From NCBI GenBank assembly GCA_902495085.1, contig CABUWA010000116.1, forward strand, positions 1 through 6,382: DNA of 6,382 nucleotides, written 5' to 3'. Position 1 is the first letter of the stretch. Every line of letters starts with the position of its first letter. Source of the stretch: an uncultured Collinsella sp. (GTDB lineage: Bacteria > Actinomycetota > Coriobacteriia > Coriobacteriales > Coriobacteriaceae). Made by a program: the position numbers and the translations under genes. The notes beneath the pieces were generated by a model. It was not told the origin of the DNA and ran no database searches. It was given only the letters and a program-made list of their open reading frames with translations. Below, one piece after another: positions 1 through 5,815 of the stretch.

Positions 1-1526
1 GCCTCGATAGTGGCGTCGGCCGTCGGCTTCGAGTTGGTAAAGGTCGGCACGGCCTTCTCGCCGTCGTAGGTGACGGTCGCCTTCAGCTCGCCCTTCTCGT
101 CGGTGACCTTGACGTGGACCTTCACGCCCTTCACGCCCTTCGCGTCGTAGACGACGGTCGAGTCGGCGCCCTTCACCTCCTTGATGGTGTAGTCGTGGTC
201 GCCCGGCGTAGCGTAGTCGATGGCTGCAAAGGCGACCTTGCCGTCCTTGTCGTTTTGGACAGCCTGGAGCTCTTTGCCGTCGTTGTCGAGCAGCTGGAAC
301 GTGAAGTCGTTCCCCGCGAGCTCACCGCCCGTGAAGCGCTTCTTCGCCTTGAGCGTTACCGAGGTCCCCTTCGGTCGGTACGTGTTCGTGATCTTGGCGA
401 TTTTGTCAGCGACCTTGATCGGGTTGTCCTCATGGCTCACGCCGTCGTCGGTGTAGGTCTGCTCCATCTTGACTGCCGGCTGCGACAGCGTGCCGTCGCC
501 GTTATCGCTCACCGTCACCGTGACGCGGTAGGAAGCGCTTGAATACCCGAACCCGGGCAGCCAGCTAGCGTCGTTTTGAGACGGCGTGGCCTCGGCGATG
601 AGATAGGTGTAGGTGCCGGGCTTGGTGTACTCAATCTCGCCGAAGTCGAACTTGTCCCCGTTCTCAACGGTCTTCACAACCTGCTTCATACCACTCACGG
701 GTGCATTCTCGGCACCGTCGGGCATCGGCGTGCCCTTGTCCGCGCGCAGGTAAATCTTGAAGCTATCGCCATCTTTCCAGTCACGGCCCTGGAGCACCTT
801 CTGCGCCCAGAACGCATTGGTGAGCGTCACCGGCGACTTTACGCTGTAGGTGTTCGTGAATACCAGCTTGTTGGCGTCGGCCAGTGTGCCGTCGGCGTTC
901 TGCTTTGCGATCGTGCCGGAGATGCTGTCGCCCTCGCCACTCAGGGCGTTGCCGCCCTGCTCGCGCTTGGTCAGCGTGAAGCCGGCCGGCATCTTGTCCG
1001 TACCGGTCAGCTCCTGCACCGTGTAGGCGTCGTGCTCGGCGAGGCCGTACACGCGGATCGTCTGGCCGGCCGTGATGGTCTGCTCGCGACCGTTCGTCAG
1101 GTCGAACATATCGCCGACCTGCTTCTCGCTTGCGGCCCCAGCGTTCTTGAACACTGCAGCCTTGTAGGTCTTCCCCTCGGGCACGGTGAACTTGAAGGTG
1201 AACTCCGCGTCCTTATTGCCCGTCAGGTCATCGGGCACGACAACCTTCTTCGTCACCTCAAGGCTCGCCTCGCGTTCGTTCGCCACGCGCACGCAGGTGG
1301 CGCCCGTGAACAGGGCGTTCAGGTTCATGTCGTCCAGATTGGCACGGGCACCTTTCGACGTGGTCCCCTTGGGCCGCTCGTCCTGCATGATACCCATACG
1401 TATCCAGCCCGTCTCGGTCTCCAAGCGATAAGGTTTACCCTCCTCGGTGGGCCCATACTGGTAGACACGTCCGTTGGCGCCGTACTTGAGGTGCACCTCA
1501 TCCTCGCCGCCCTTGGCGTCATTGTT
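1..1526 (-). CDS. Pilin-domain continuation of the same surface protein, downstream of the TGA (partial at window edge)
   Basis: After the TGA the same frame stays open for 508 codons and two bases to the window edge, with no stop and no net indel. It begins NNDAKGGEDEVHLKYG and reads as extracellular protein throughout. Roughly 1276-845 is a DUF7601-like beta domain (LEVTKKV, YTVQELTG, closing FTNTY). Roughly 842-376 is a Spy0128/FctA-type pilin domain (AQKVLQGRDW, GTYTYLIAEA, closing ITNTY). Roughly 370-24 is a second one (KKRFTGGEL, DYTIKEVKG, closing TFTNSKP). In such pilins a Lys near the start bonds to the Asn of the closing motif with a catalytic Glu between; all three positions are present in both. 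The only cysteine is at 1295-1293. The C-terminus and any LPxTG anchor are off the window. No signal peptide exists here, so a separately translated product would not be exported. The start is unclear: a GTG at 1496 has GAGG five bases upstream, and ATGs at 1397 and 1388 have no clear site. Most likely this is the distal half of the gene at 4016. Confidence 0.75.
123..140 (-). repeat. Two tandem 9-base units within the last pilin domain
   Basis: AAGGGCGTG occurs twice in tandem and in frame, encoding KGVKGV followed by KV. It lies in a predicted beta strand region of the second Spy0128-type domain. Gain or loss of a unit would change length by three residues without breaking the frame. Probably minor. 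Confidence 0.6.
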
Positions 1527-1529
1527 TCA
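1527..1529 (-). other. In-frame TGA interrupting the surface protein gene
   Basis: This single TGA, in the context DNLS-TGA-NNDAKGG, is the only stop between 4016 and the left window edge in this frame. Coding character, domain succession and frame are the same on both sides. Tryptophan (TGG to TGA, one transition) is the most attractive original residue, since the nearby NTLTWIKG resembles NLS-x-NNDA, but this is inference. The two complete stop codons of the neighbouring genes are TAG and TAA, so the window itself neither proves nor excludes recoding. Confidence 0.85.
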
Positions 1530-4016
1530 GGAAAGGTTGTCGTTGCCGTCGAGCTTGCCGTCGGACGTCTGGCGCTGGCCCTTGATCCACGTGAGCGTGT
1601 TGTCGATGTCACCCTCTGCGCCAAACTGGCCCAGGCTCTTCATGAGCGCGCCCGGACCCACGAACGTCGAAACACCGTCATCGTCCGTACCAGCATCGGC
1701 ATGGACGCCGTAATCGTCCACAATCACCTTGGTAAGCGTGTCGTTAAGCAGGAAGCCCTCGGGCGCCGAGACCTCCTTTAGGAAGTAGGTCCCCTTCACG
1801 AGCGGCCTGTTACCGTTGCTCGTATTCGGGAATATGCCCGCACCTTCGAGCAGGACCGGGTAGTCGACCGACCCCGTCGTCAGGGTGTCGTAGGGGGTCT
1901 GCTTGCCATTGAGCATGACCTTGCCGTTCTCCGTAGTCACCTGGCTGGAGGTGTACAGGGCGAACTTCGCCCCGTCAACGGGCTTACCCTCGGTATCGGT
2001 CTTCTGCACGAACAGGCGATTCTGGATGTTCGTGACGAGCAAGCGCGTGGCGAACTGTCGCTTGAAGTTCGTGCCGTCTGCGATGTCGTCGCTGTACACG
2101 TGGACGGTGTTCTCGGGAGTCGCGTCGCCGATCGAGCTCGCCTTTGTATGGTAAATGGCCACCGTGTACTCGGCATTCTTGCGGTCATTACCGCTCAGCA
2201 GGTAGTAGTACTTGGAGATGTCGCCGGGCAGATTTTGAATCTCTACCTGGTACTGGCCGCTCGTGTTGAGCGTGAAGGCGTGCAGGTCCTTCTTCGCCGC
2301 CTCGATAGCGCCGGCCTTGCTCGGATTCTCGGCGAGGGTGTACCCCGCTCCCGTCGATGGGTCGCCCGACACGGCGTACCAATTGTTCTGATCATTGATA
2401 CCCGTGCCTGCGCTTTTATCGCGCTTGAGCACCACAGCGAACAGTATGCCGGAGTCCAGGTTGACGGTCTCGTTGGACTCCGTCAGGTCATTATTTGCCT
2501 TGTACACGGTCGGCGGCGCGGTGATGGTCTCCTTCGCGGCGGCGAACGCACCGGTCTTCCACACGACGCTGCCCGCGTCCATACCGCCGCGGTTGATGAT
2601 GACACCGCCCGCGTCGTTCTTGTCGCTCGCGGGCACGTACTCGAGCTGCATGCTGCCATCCGTCGCCGTGAGACTCGAGCGGTAACCGTTGGGCGCCTTT
2701 GTTTCCTTCAGGAGGTAGTACTTGTACTGATACTCTTTATAAAGGTCATCGAAGTTGATAACGCCGTTGTCCGCCTTATTTGTGAGCGTCAGTTGTCCAT
2801 TCGCGTTCGTGGTGCCGGAGCCAAGTAGGTTATTTGGATTGGCGGTCGTGTCAGCGAAGCTCTCGTCTGTCTTGTACAGCGCGAACTGAGCACCCTCCAC
2901 CAGACCGCCATCCTGGTCGAACTTGATAATGTCGGACTCGGGAACCGTCACGAGGTTGAACTTGAGCCTCATGTTGGAGTCGGTGGCGCCACGCTCCAAG
3001 TAGAAGAACTTGAGCGTGTGGTTGGTGCTGTCAGCGAAGGTGTTGCCGTTGAAGCCCGAAATATCCCGCCCCGCAGCCTTGAACTTGCTTTTCAGCGTAC
3101 CATTTGCGGAATTGTTAACGCTGATGTTGCCCGTTTGGAAGTTAATGTTCAGATCAGCACTGGTGTGGATGCCGCCAATGTCGCCCACGAGGACATCGTC
3201 AATGAACACCCAGACGTCGTCGTCTCCGGCGAACTCGAAGGTCATGGGCTTGCCAGCGTTCGTTTTGCCATCCTTCGGCTGCACGAATCGCGTGGACATT
3301 GAGAGGCCGAAATAATGGTTGAGGGGTTTGTTACCGTTATATTGAGGGTCAGCGACGTTCTGCGACGTAATGCCGTTCGGGACGAGTTTGCCGTCCTCTT
3401 CCTTGAATACCTCATCGGCCGCATCGAAGGGGAAGAACTGGCCTACTGTCTGAGGCCCAGACCCCGCTTGCTTAACGCCGGCAGCATTGTAGACATCAAA
3501 TGCATTCTTATTGGCGTTGTACGCCGCGTAGTTCTGCGAGCTGTCATACTCGTAGTAGCCGCCCTTGACCCGCAACAAACCCGTCACACCCATATGGGAT
3601 ATCTTGCCCGTATGGACGGAGGAATCAAACAGGTAGCCGAGGGATTCTCCCTCCCAGCGGTCGGTGAGTCTCGGGTAACCACCGGCAAGAACGTTGTTCA
3701 CGATGCCGGTGCGGACCTGGGAGCCACCCGTATACTTGTTAAGATCCTCGCTGGCTCCTTGATCCTTGAACTGAAACAGGTGGTTTGCGTTGATGCCGCC
3801 GTTGCCGGAAACCGACAGATGGTCATCGGGATTCACCCAGTAATCAAACAGGTTGATCGTCGCCCCCGAGGGCGAAGTCGTCGTGACCGTGTGGTCCGAA
3901 ACCTTCGCCTCCGCGCGGGTCGGCAGGAAGAAACTCGCCGTCAGCACGACGGCGAGGGCCAGAACAATCACATATGGCGAGACCGGGCGCAGCCCGCGAC
4001 GACGGCCATAAGACAT
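1527..4016 (-). CDS. Secreted SpaA/fibro-slime surface adhesin, N-terminal part ending at an in-frame TGA
   Basis: This encodes 829 residues of a cell-surface adhesin or pilus-tip-like protein. Residues 1-37 form a signal peptide: an RRRGLR n-region, a hydrophobic core near 16-31, and likely cleavage after AEA. Residues 38-230 resemble the N-terminal module seen in fibro-slime surface proteins (FDYW, GGYPRL, GYYEYDSS, FFPFD). Residues 233-355 are a fibro-slime/PA14-like domain with GDDDVWVFID (264-273), GDIGGIH (278-284) and FFYLERG (337-343). Two SpaA/Cna-B domains lie near 362-462 (LLKETKAPNGY, likely isopeptide Glu438) and 667-775 (FLKEVSAPEGF, Glu748). Residues 468-665 are not recognised. 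There is no cysteine, as is usual when isopeptide bonds stabilise the fold. I chose the ATG at 4016 because it directly precedes the signal peptide and has a GGTGG six bases upstream. An in-frame GTG at 4079 and a frame-shifted ATG at 4128 are alternatives. The domains are clear by motif; the ligand is unknown. The reading frame continues beyond the TGA, so this is probably not the natural C-terminus. Confidence 0.85.
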   Translation of the reverse strand: MSYGRRRGLRPVSPYVIVLALAVVLTASFFLPTRAEAKVSDHTVTTTSPSGATINLFDYWVNPDDHLSVSGNGGINANHLFQFKDQGASEDLNKYTGGSQVRTGIVNNVLAGGYPRLTDRWEGESLGYLFDSSVHTGKISHMGVTGLLRVKGGYYEYDSSQNYAAYNANKNAFDVYNAAGVKQAGSGPQTVGQFFPFDAADEVFKEEDGKLVPNGITSQNVADPQYNGNKPLNHYFGLSMSTRFVQPKDGKTNAGKPMTFEFAGDDDVWVFIDDVLVGDIGGIHTSADLNINFQTGNISVNNSANGTLKSKFKAAGRDISGFNGNTFADSTNHTLKFFYLERGATDSNMRLKFNLVTVPESDIIKFDQDGGLVEGAQFALYKTDESFADTTANPNNLLGSGTTNANGQLTLTNKADNGVINFDDLYKEYQYKYYLLKETKAPNGYRSSLTATDGSMQLEYVPASDKNDAGGVIINRGGMDAGSVVWKTGAFAAAKETITAPPTVYKANNDLTESNETVNLDSGILFAVVLKRDKSAGTGINDQNNWYAVSGDPSTGAGYTLAENPSKAGAIEAAKKDLHAFTLNTSGQYQVEIQNLPGDISKYYYLLSGNDRKNAEYTVAIYHTKASSIGDATPENTVHVYSDDIADGTNFKRQFATRLLVTNIQNRLFVQKTDTEGKPVDGAKFALYTSSQVTTENGKVMLNGKQTPYDTLTTGSVDYPVLLEGAGIFPNTSNGNRPLVKGTYFLKEVSAPEGFLLNDTLTKVIVDDYGVHADAGTDDDGVSTFVGPGALMKSLGQFGAEGDIDNTLTWIKGQRQTSDGKLDGNDNLS

Positions 4017-4128
4017 GACGGACCACCGCTCGCGCGGCCGATGTCCACCAAGAAGTTCCCTGCTGGGACACCCCCCCACCGGTAACCATATTCATGAGTA
4101 GAGACGTCGCCTCTCTGAGCTCCTGCAT
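3844..4128 (-). other. Out-of-frame 94-codon reading frame from ATG 4128, overlapping the surface protein start
   Basis: With the sequence as given, translation from the well-placed ATG at 4128 would give a 94-residue peptide beginning MQELREATSL and running past the surface protein start before stopping at 3844. From about 4016 on it is simply the shifted frame of the signal-peptide region and shows no protein character. It is either a leader peptide coupled to the downstream start or the OFF-frame product of a slipped G tract. I do not claim it as a functional gene. Confidence 0.25.
4071..4077 (-). repeat. Second G7 homopolymer tract, candidate phase-variation site
   Basis: Seven Gs on the minus strand, 51 bases downstream of the first base of the ATG at 4128. 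With seven Gs that ATG runs out of frame with the surface protein. With six Gs the frames join, giving a 37-residue N-terminal extension before MSYGRRRG. Slippage in homopolymeric G/C tracts near the 5' end of surface genes is an established phase-variation mechanism in other bacteria. Its operation here is inferred. Confidence 0.5.
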
Positions 4129-4141
4129 AATTTCCCTCCCC
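4129..4141 (-). promoter_or_regulatory. Strong ribosome binding site (GGGAGGG) before ATG 4128
   Basis: GGAGG at 4139-4135 sits six bases before an ATG at 4128-4126, better than the site in front of the chosen start at 4016 (GGTGG). It implies translation initiates here, either of a short leader peptide or of the surface protein itself after a frame correction in the downstream G tract. Confidence 0.5.
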
Positions 4142-4165
4142 GTCACACGGCGACCCGCCTGGGCA

Positions 4166-4172
4166 CCCCCCC
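4166..4172 (-). repeat. First G7 homopolymer tract (minus strand) in the leader
   Basis: Seven Gs on the minus strand, directly preceded by CCCCC so that a CCCCCGGGGG block is formed. The following bases, TGCCCAGGCGGG, resemble those after the second G7 tract. It lies upstream of the strong ribosome binding site, so slippage here would alter leader length or structure, not the reading frame from the ATG at 4128. Confidence 0.6.
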
Positions 4173-4239
4173 GGGGGCCGAGGCAGTCTGGCACATGCCC
4201 GCAGTCGTTCAAGGAATACCAACCCCAGCATATGTCTCT

Positions 4240-4251
4240 TAAGATATCTTA
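4240..4251. promoter_or_regulatory. 12-base perfect palindrome, possible operator/promoter element
   Basis: TAAGATATCTTA reads the same on both strands and sits in the most AT-rich part of the leader, about 225 bases upstream of the chosen surface-protein start. On the minus strand a weak promoter can be drawn through it: CTGTCA at 4268-4263, 16 bases, then TATCTT at 4246-4241, each matching four of six consensus bases. A dyad overlapping a -10 element would suit a repressor site, but no regulator is identified and the promoter match is weak. Confidence 0.3.
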
Positions 4252-4315
4252 GTCTTATTCTATGACAGTTTTTGTCTCATTACCGATGAAATCGACTCAG
4301 TCCCTTTGTCGCATG

Positions 4316-5743
4316 CTAGAGCGTGTGGAGCAGGGCGATGAGGAAGCGGATGCCTTGGAGGTAGGCGCGACGGGTGATGCGCTCGTTGGTGCCGTGGACG
4401 CCGCGGTCGCATTCGTCATCGTCGACCACAAAGGCGGAGAAGCGGATGCACTCGTGGCAAATGCGCTGGTAGTTGGCGGCATCGGTTGCACCAATCACGG
4501 TCGAGGGCACGATGCTCATCGGCTCTTGGCCCACCGCAGACGATCCGTTTTCCTCCGTCGGCTTGGGATCACGGAAATAGCGGGCGGCGATGGCGCGGAC
4601 GGCCTCGAGCCCCGGACCGCCCACGCGCGGGGACGGCGAGGGCTCGGAGCTGCCGGGGCCCAGCTCGACCTCGACTCGGCCGGCGAGCCCAGCGGTGGCA
4701 ACGGCCTCGCGGCAGCAGGCCACGACATCGGCCACGCTCGTACCCTCGAGCATGCGGAAGTTGATATTGACCCACATATCTTGCGGCATTACGTTGGCAC
4801 CGGTACTGCCGCCCTCGATTTGCGTGGGCGCACAGGTGGTGGTCACAAGCGGGTACAGCTTTTTGCTGGCAAGGCAGTCGCGCACGATGGCATCCTTGCT
4901 GGCAGCAATCTCGTCTGCGGTATAAAGCCCCAGCTCGACGAGCTGGGCGGCAAGCAGATCGGTCACACGCGTCGGCCACTCGATATCGCAAATCGCGGCA
5001 ATAGCGCGGCTGAGCACTTCGAGCGACGTGCCACCGTAAGGGTTGGAAGAATGCCCGCCCTCGCTCTTCGTCCTGAGCACGATATCGGCATAGCCCTTCT
5101 CGGCAAGATCGGCATGCATAAGCCAACCCTCGCCTGCGCCGTACTCGGCAGCCTCAACGATACGATAGTCGCCCTCGTCAATCAGGTACTCAAGCTCAAC
5201 GCCGCGCTCCTCGAGCACGCGGCCAATGGCACCCGCGCCGCACTGCGTGGTCTCCTCATCCTGGCCAAAGGCCAGCAGCAGGGTTCGTTCGTGTTGCCAG
5301 CCGTGCGCCAGCGCATACTCAACGGCCTCCAGGATGCCTGCGACCTGGTCTTTCATATCGATGGCGCCGCGACCCCAAATATAGGTGTCGTCCACGTGCC
5401 CGCTAAAGGGATTGTGCGTCCAGTCTGTCTCGGTGCCCGGCACCACGGGAACCACGTCCATGTGACCCATGAGCATAATGGGCTTGAGGGCAGGGTCGGA
5501 ACCGCCAAGCGTCACCAATATCGAATGATCGATGAGCTCGGCCTTACCCGCCGTAAATACGTTCGGCCAAGCCCGCTGCATATACGCGCGCAGGTCGTCG
5601 AACGGCTGCCAGTCCACCGCCTCGGCATCCATACTCGAAATGGTCGGAAACGACAGTACACGGCCCAGGCGCTCGCATGCGCCGGCCTTGTCCAAATCGG
5701 CAAAATCATCCTCATACGCAAAGAAGCGCCAAACCTCGGCCAT
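4316..5743 (-). CDS. M20 family metallopeptidase, carboxypeptidase S / PM20D1-like
   Basis: A complete 475-residue zinc hydrolase predicted to cleave C-terminal residues of small peptides or N-acyl amino acids. No signal peptide or membrane segment is visible, so it is probably cytoplasmic. Metal and catalytic residues are in place: His94 in GHMDVVP with Asp96, bridging Asp129 in WGRGAIDMKD, catalytic Glu163 and metal-binding Glu164 in DEET, Asp189 in LIDEGD, and the C-terminal ligand His450 in GVHGTNERI. His231 in GGHSSNPYGG marks the dimerisation (lid) domain, roughly residues 210-360. WGRGAIDMKD and VHGTNERI point to the carboxypeptidase S/PM20D1 branch more than to DapE, ArgE or PepT. The ATG at 5743 is chosen over longer in-frame options because GAAAGGA lies four bases upstream and the extension would be Arg/His-rich and non-homologous. 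It follows the ABC ATPase by 72 bases and may share its transcript. The substrate is not known. Confidence 0.9.
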   Translation of the reverse strand: MAEVWRFFAYEDDFADLDKAGACERLGRVLSFPTISSMDAEAVDWQPFDDLRAYMQRAWPNVFTAGKAELIDHSILVTLGGSDPALKPIMLMGHMDVVPVVPGTETDWTHNPFSGHVDDTYIWGRGAIDMKDQVAGILEAVEYALAHGWQHERTLLLAFGQDEETTQCGAGAIGRVLEERGVELEYLIDEGDYRIVEAAEYGAGEGWLMHADLAEKGYADIVLRTKSEGGHSSNPYGGTSLEVLSRAIAAICDIEWPTRVTDLLAAQLVELGLYTADEIAASKDAIVRDCLASKKLYPLVTTTCAPTQIEGGSTGANVMPQDMWVNINFRMLEGTSVADVVACCREAVATAGLAGRVEVELGPGSSEPSPSPRVGGPGLEAVRAIAARYFRDPKPTEENGSSAVGQEPMSIVPSTVIGATDAANYQRICHECIRFSAFVVDDDECDRGVHGTNERITRRAYLQGIRFLIALLHTL

Positions 5744-5754
5744 GACATCCTTTC
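5744..5754 (-). promoter_or_regulatory. Ribosome binding site of the M20 gene
   Basis: GAAAGGA at 5754-5748, four bases before the ATG at 5743-5741. It decides the start of the M20 gene against the in-frame upstream start at 5797. Confidence 0.7.
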
Positions 5755-5768
5755 GATTGTGATGACGA

Positions 5769-5791
5769 GGGCCGCCCCACCGGAGCGGCCC
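5769..5791 (-). terminator. GC-rich hairpin between the ABC ATPase and the M20 gene, no T-tract
   Basis: GGGCCGCTCC and GGGGCGGCCC pair over ten base pairs (one G-T) around a three-base loop, starting 24 bases after the ATPase stop. No run of T follows on either strand, so it is not a classic intrinsic terminator. It could act as a partial terminator, an RNA stabiliser or a processing site that sets ATPase and M20 levels apart. Confidence 0.4.
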
Positions 5792-5815
5792 TGCCACGTA
5801 CGCGTTTGCGGTCGG

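Larger units (their letters stand above)
1..4016 (-). pseudogene. Whole interrupted fibro-slime/SpaA/pilin surface protein locus
   Basis: Taken together, the two halves form one gene of at least 1,338 codons: signal peptide, N-terminal module, fibro-slime domain, SpaA, unrecognised beta-rich segment, SpaA, DUF7601-like, then two Spy0128-type pilin domains. An adhesive head followed by a stalk of self-crosslinked domains is a known layout for sortase-anchored surface proteins of Gram-positive bacteria. With the TGA read as a stop, the product would be secreted but lack the stalk and any wall anchor. Pseudogene is used here for a disrupted reading frame. A sequencing error, a recent strain-level mutation or readthrough are all possible, and the lack of other damage argues that the event is recent or artefactual. 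Confidence 0.55.
4017..4315 (-). other. Intergenic leader of the surface protein gene
   Basis: These 299 bases separate the M20 gene from the surface protein start. In the direction of transcription they hold an AT-rich stretch with a 12-base palindrome and weak promoter-like hexamers, a GC-rich stretch with a first G7 tract, a strong ribosome binding site with ATG at 4128, a second G7 tract, and then the chosen start at 4016. No clear intrinsic terminator follows the M20 stop; only short inverted repeats without a T-run are visible near 4305-4280. The length and the stacked signals suggest a regulated 5' region. Confidence 0.6.

Noticed and set aside
1527..1529. Selenocysteine at the TGA
   Set aside because: Surface pilin-type proteins are not selenoproteins, the site is not a redox motif, and I see no convincing SECIS-type hairpin directly after it.
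1527..1529. A reassigned genetic code (TGA as Trp or Gly)
   Set aside because: TGG is used normally throughout, only one in-frame TGA occurs across three long genes, and the window looks coriobacterial, a group using the standard code. The neighbours ending in TAG and TAA is too small a sample to argue from.
576..1781. A 401-codon plus-strand reading frame opposite the pilin region
   Set aside because: It is a mirror of the minus-strand pilin domains, with no domain signature. It spans the TGA site only because it is on the other strand.
3315..4085. A 256-codon plus-strand reading frame opposite the signal peptide and N-terminal module
   Set aside because: It is Arg/Val-rich antisense sequence without motifs, while the minus strand has a clear signal peptide and domain sequence.
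4280..4305. Terminator after the M20 gene
   Set aside because: Short inverted repeats (GACTGAGTC, CGATTTCATCG) are present, but the stems are only four base pairs and no T-run follows.
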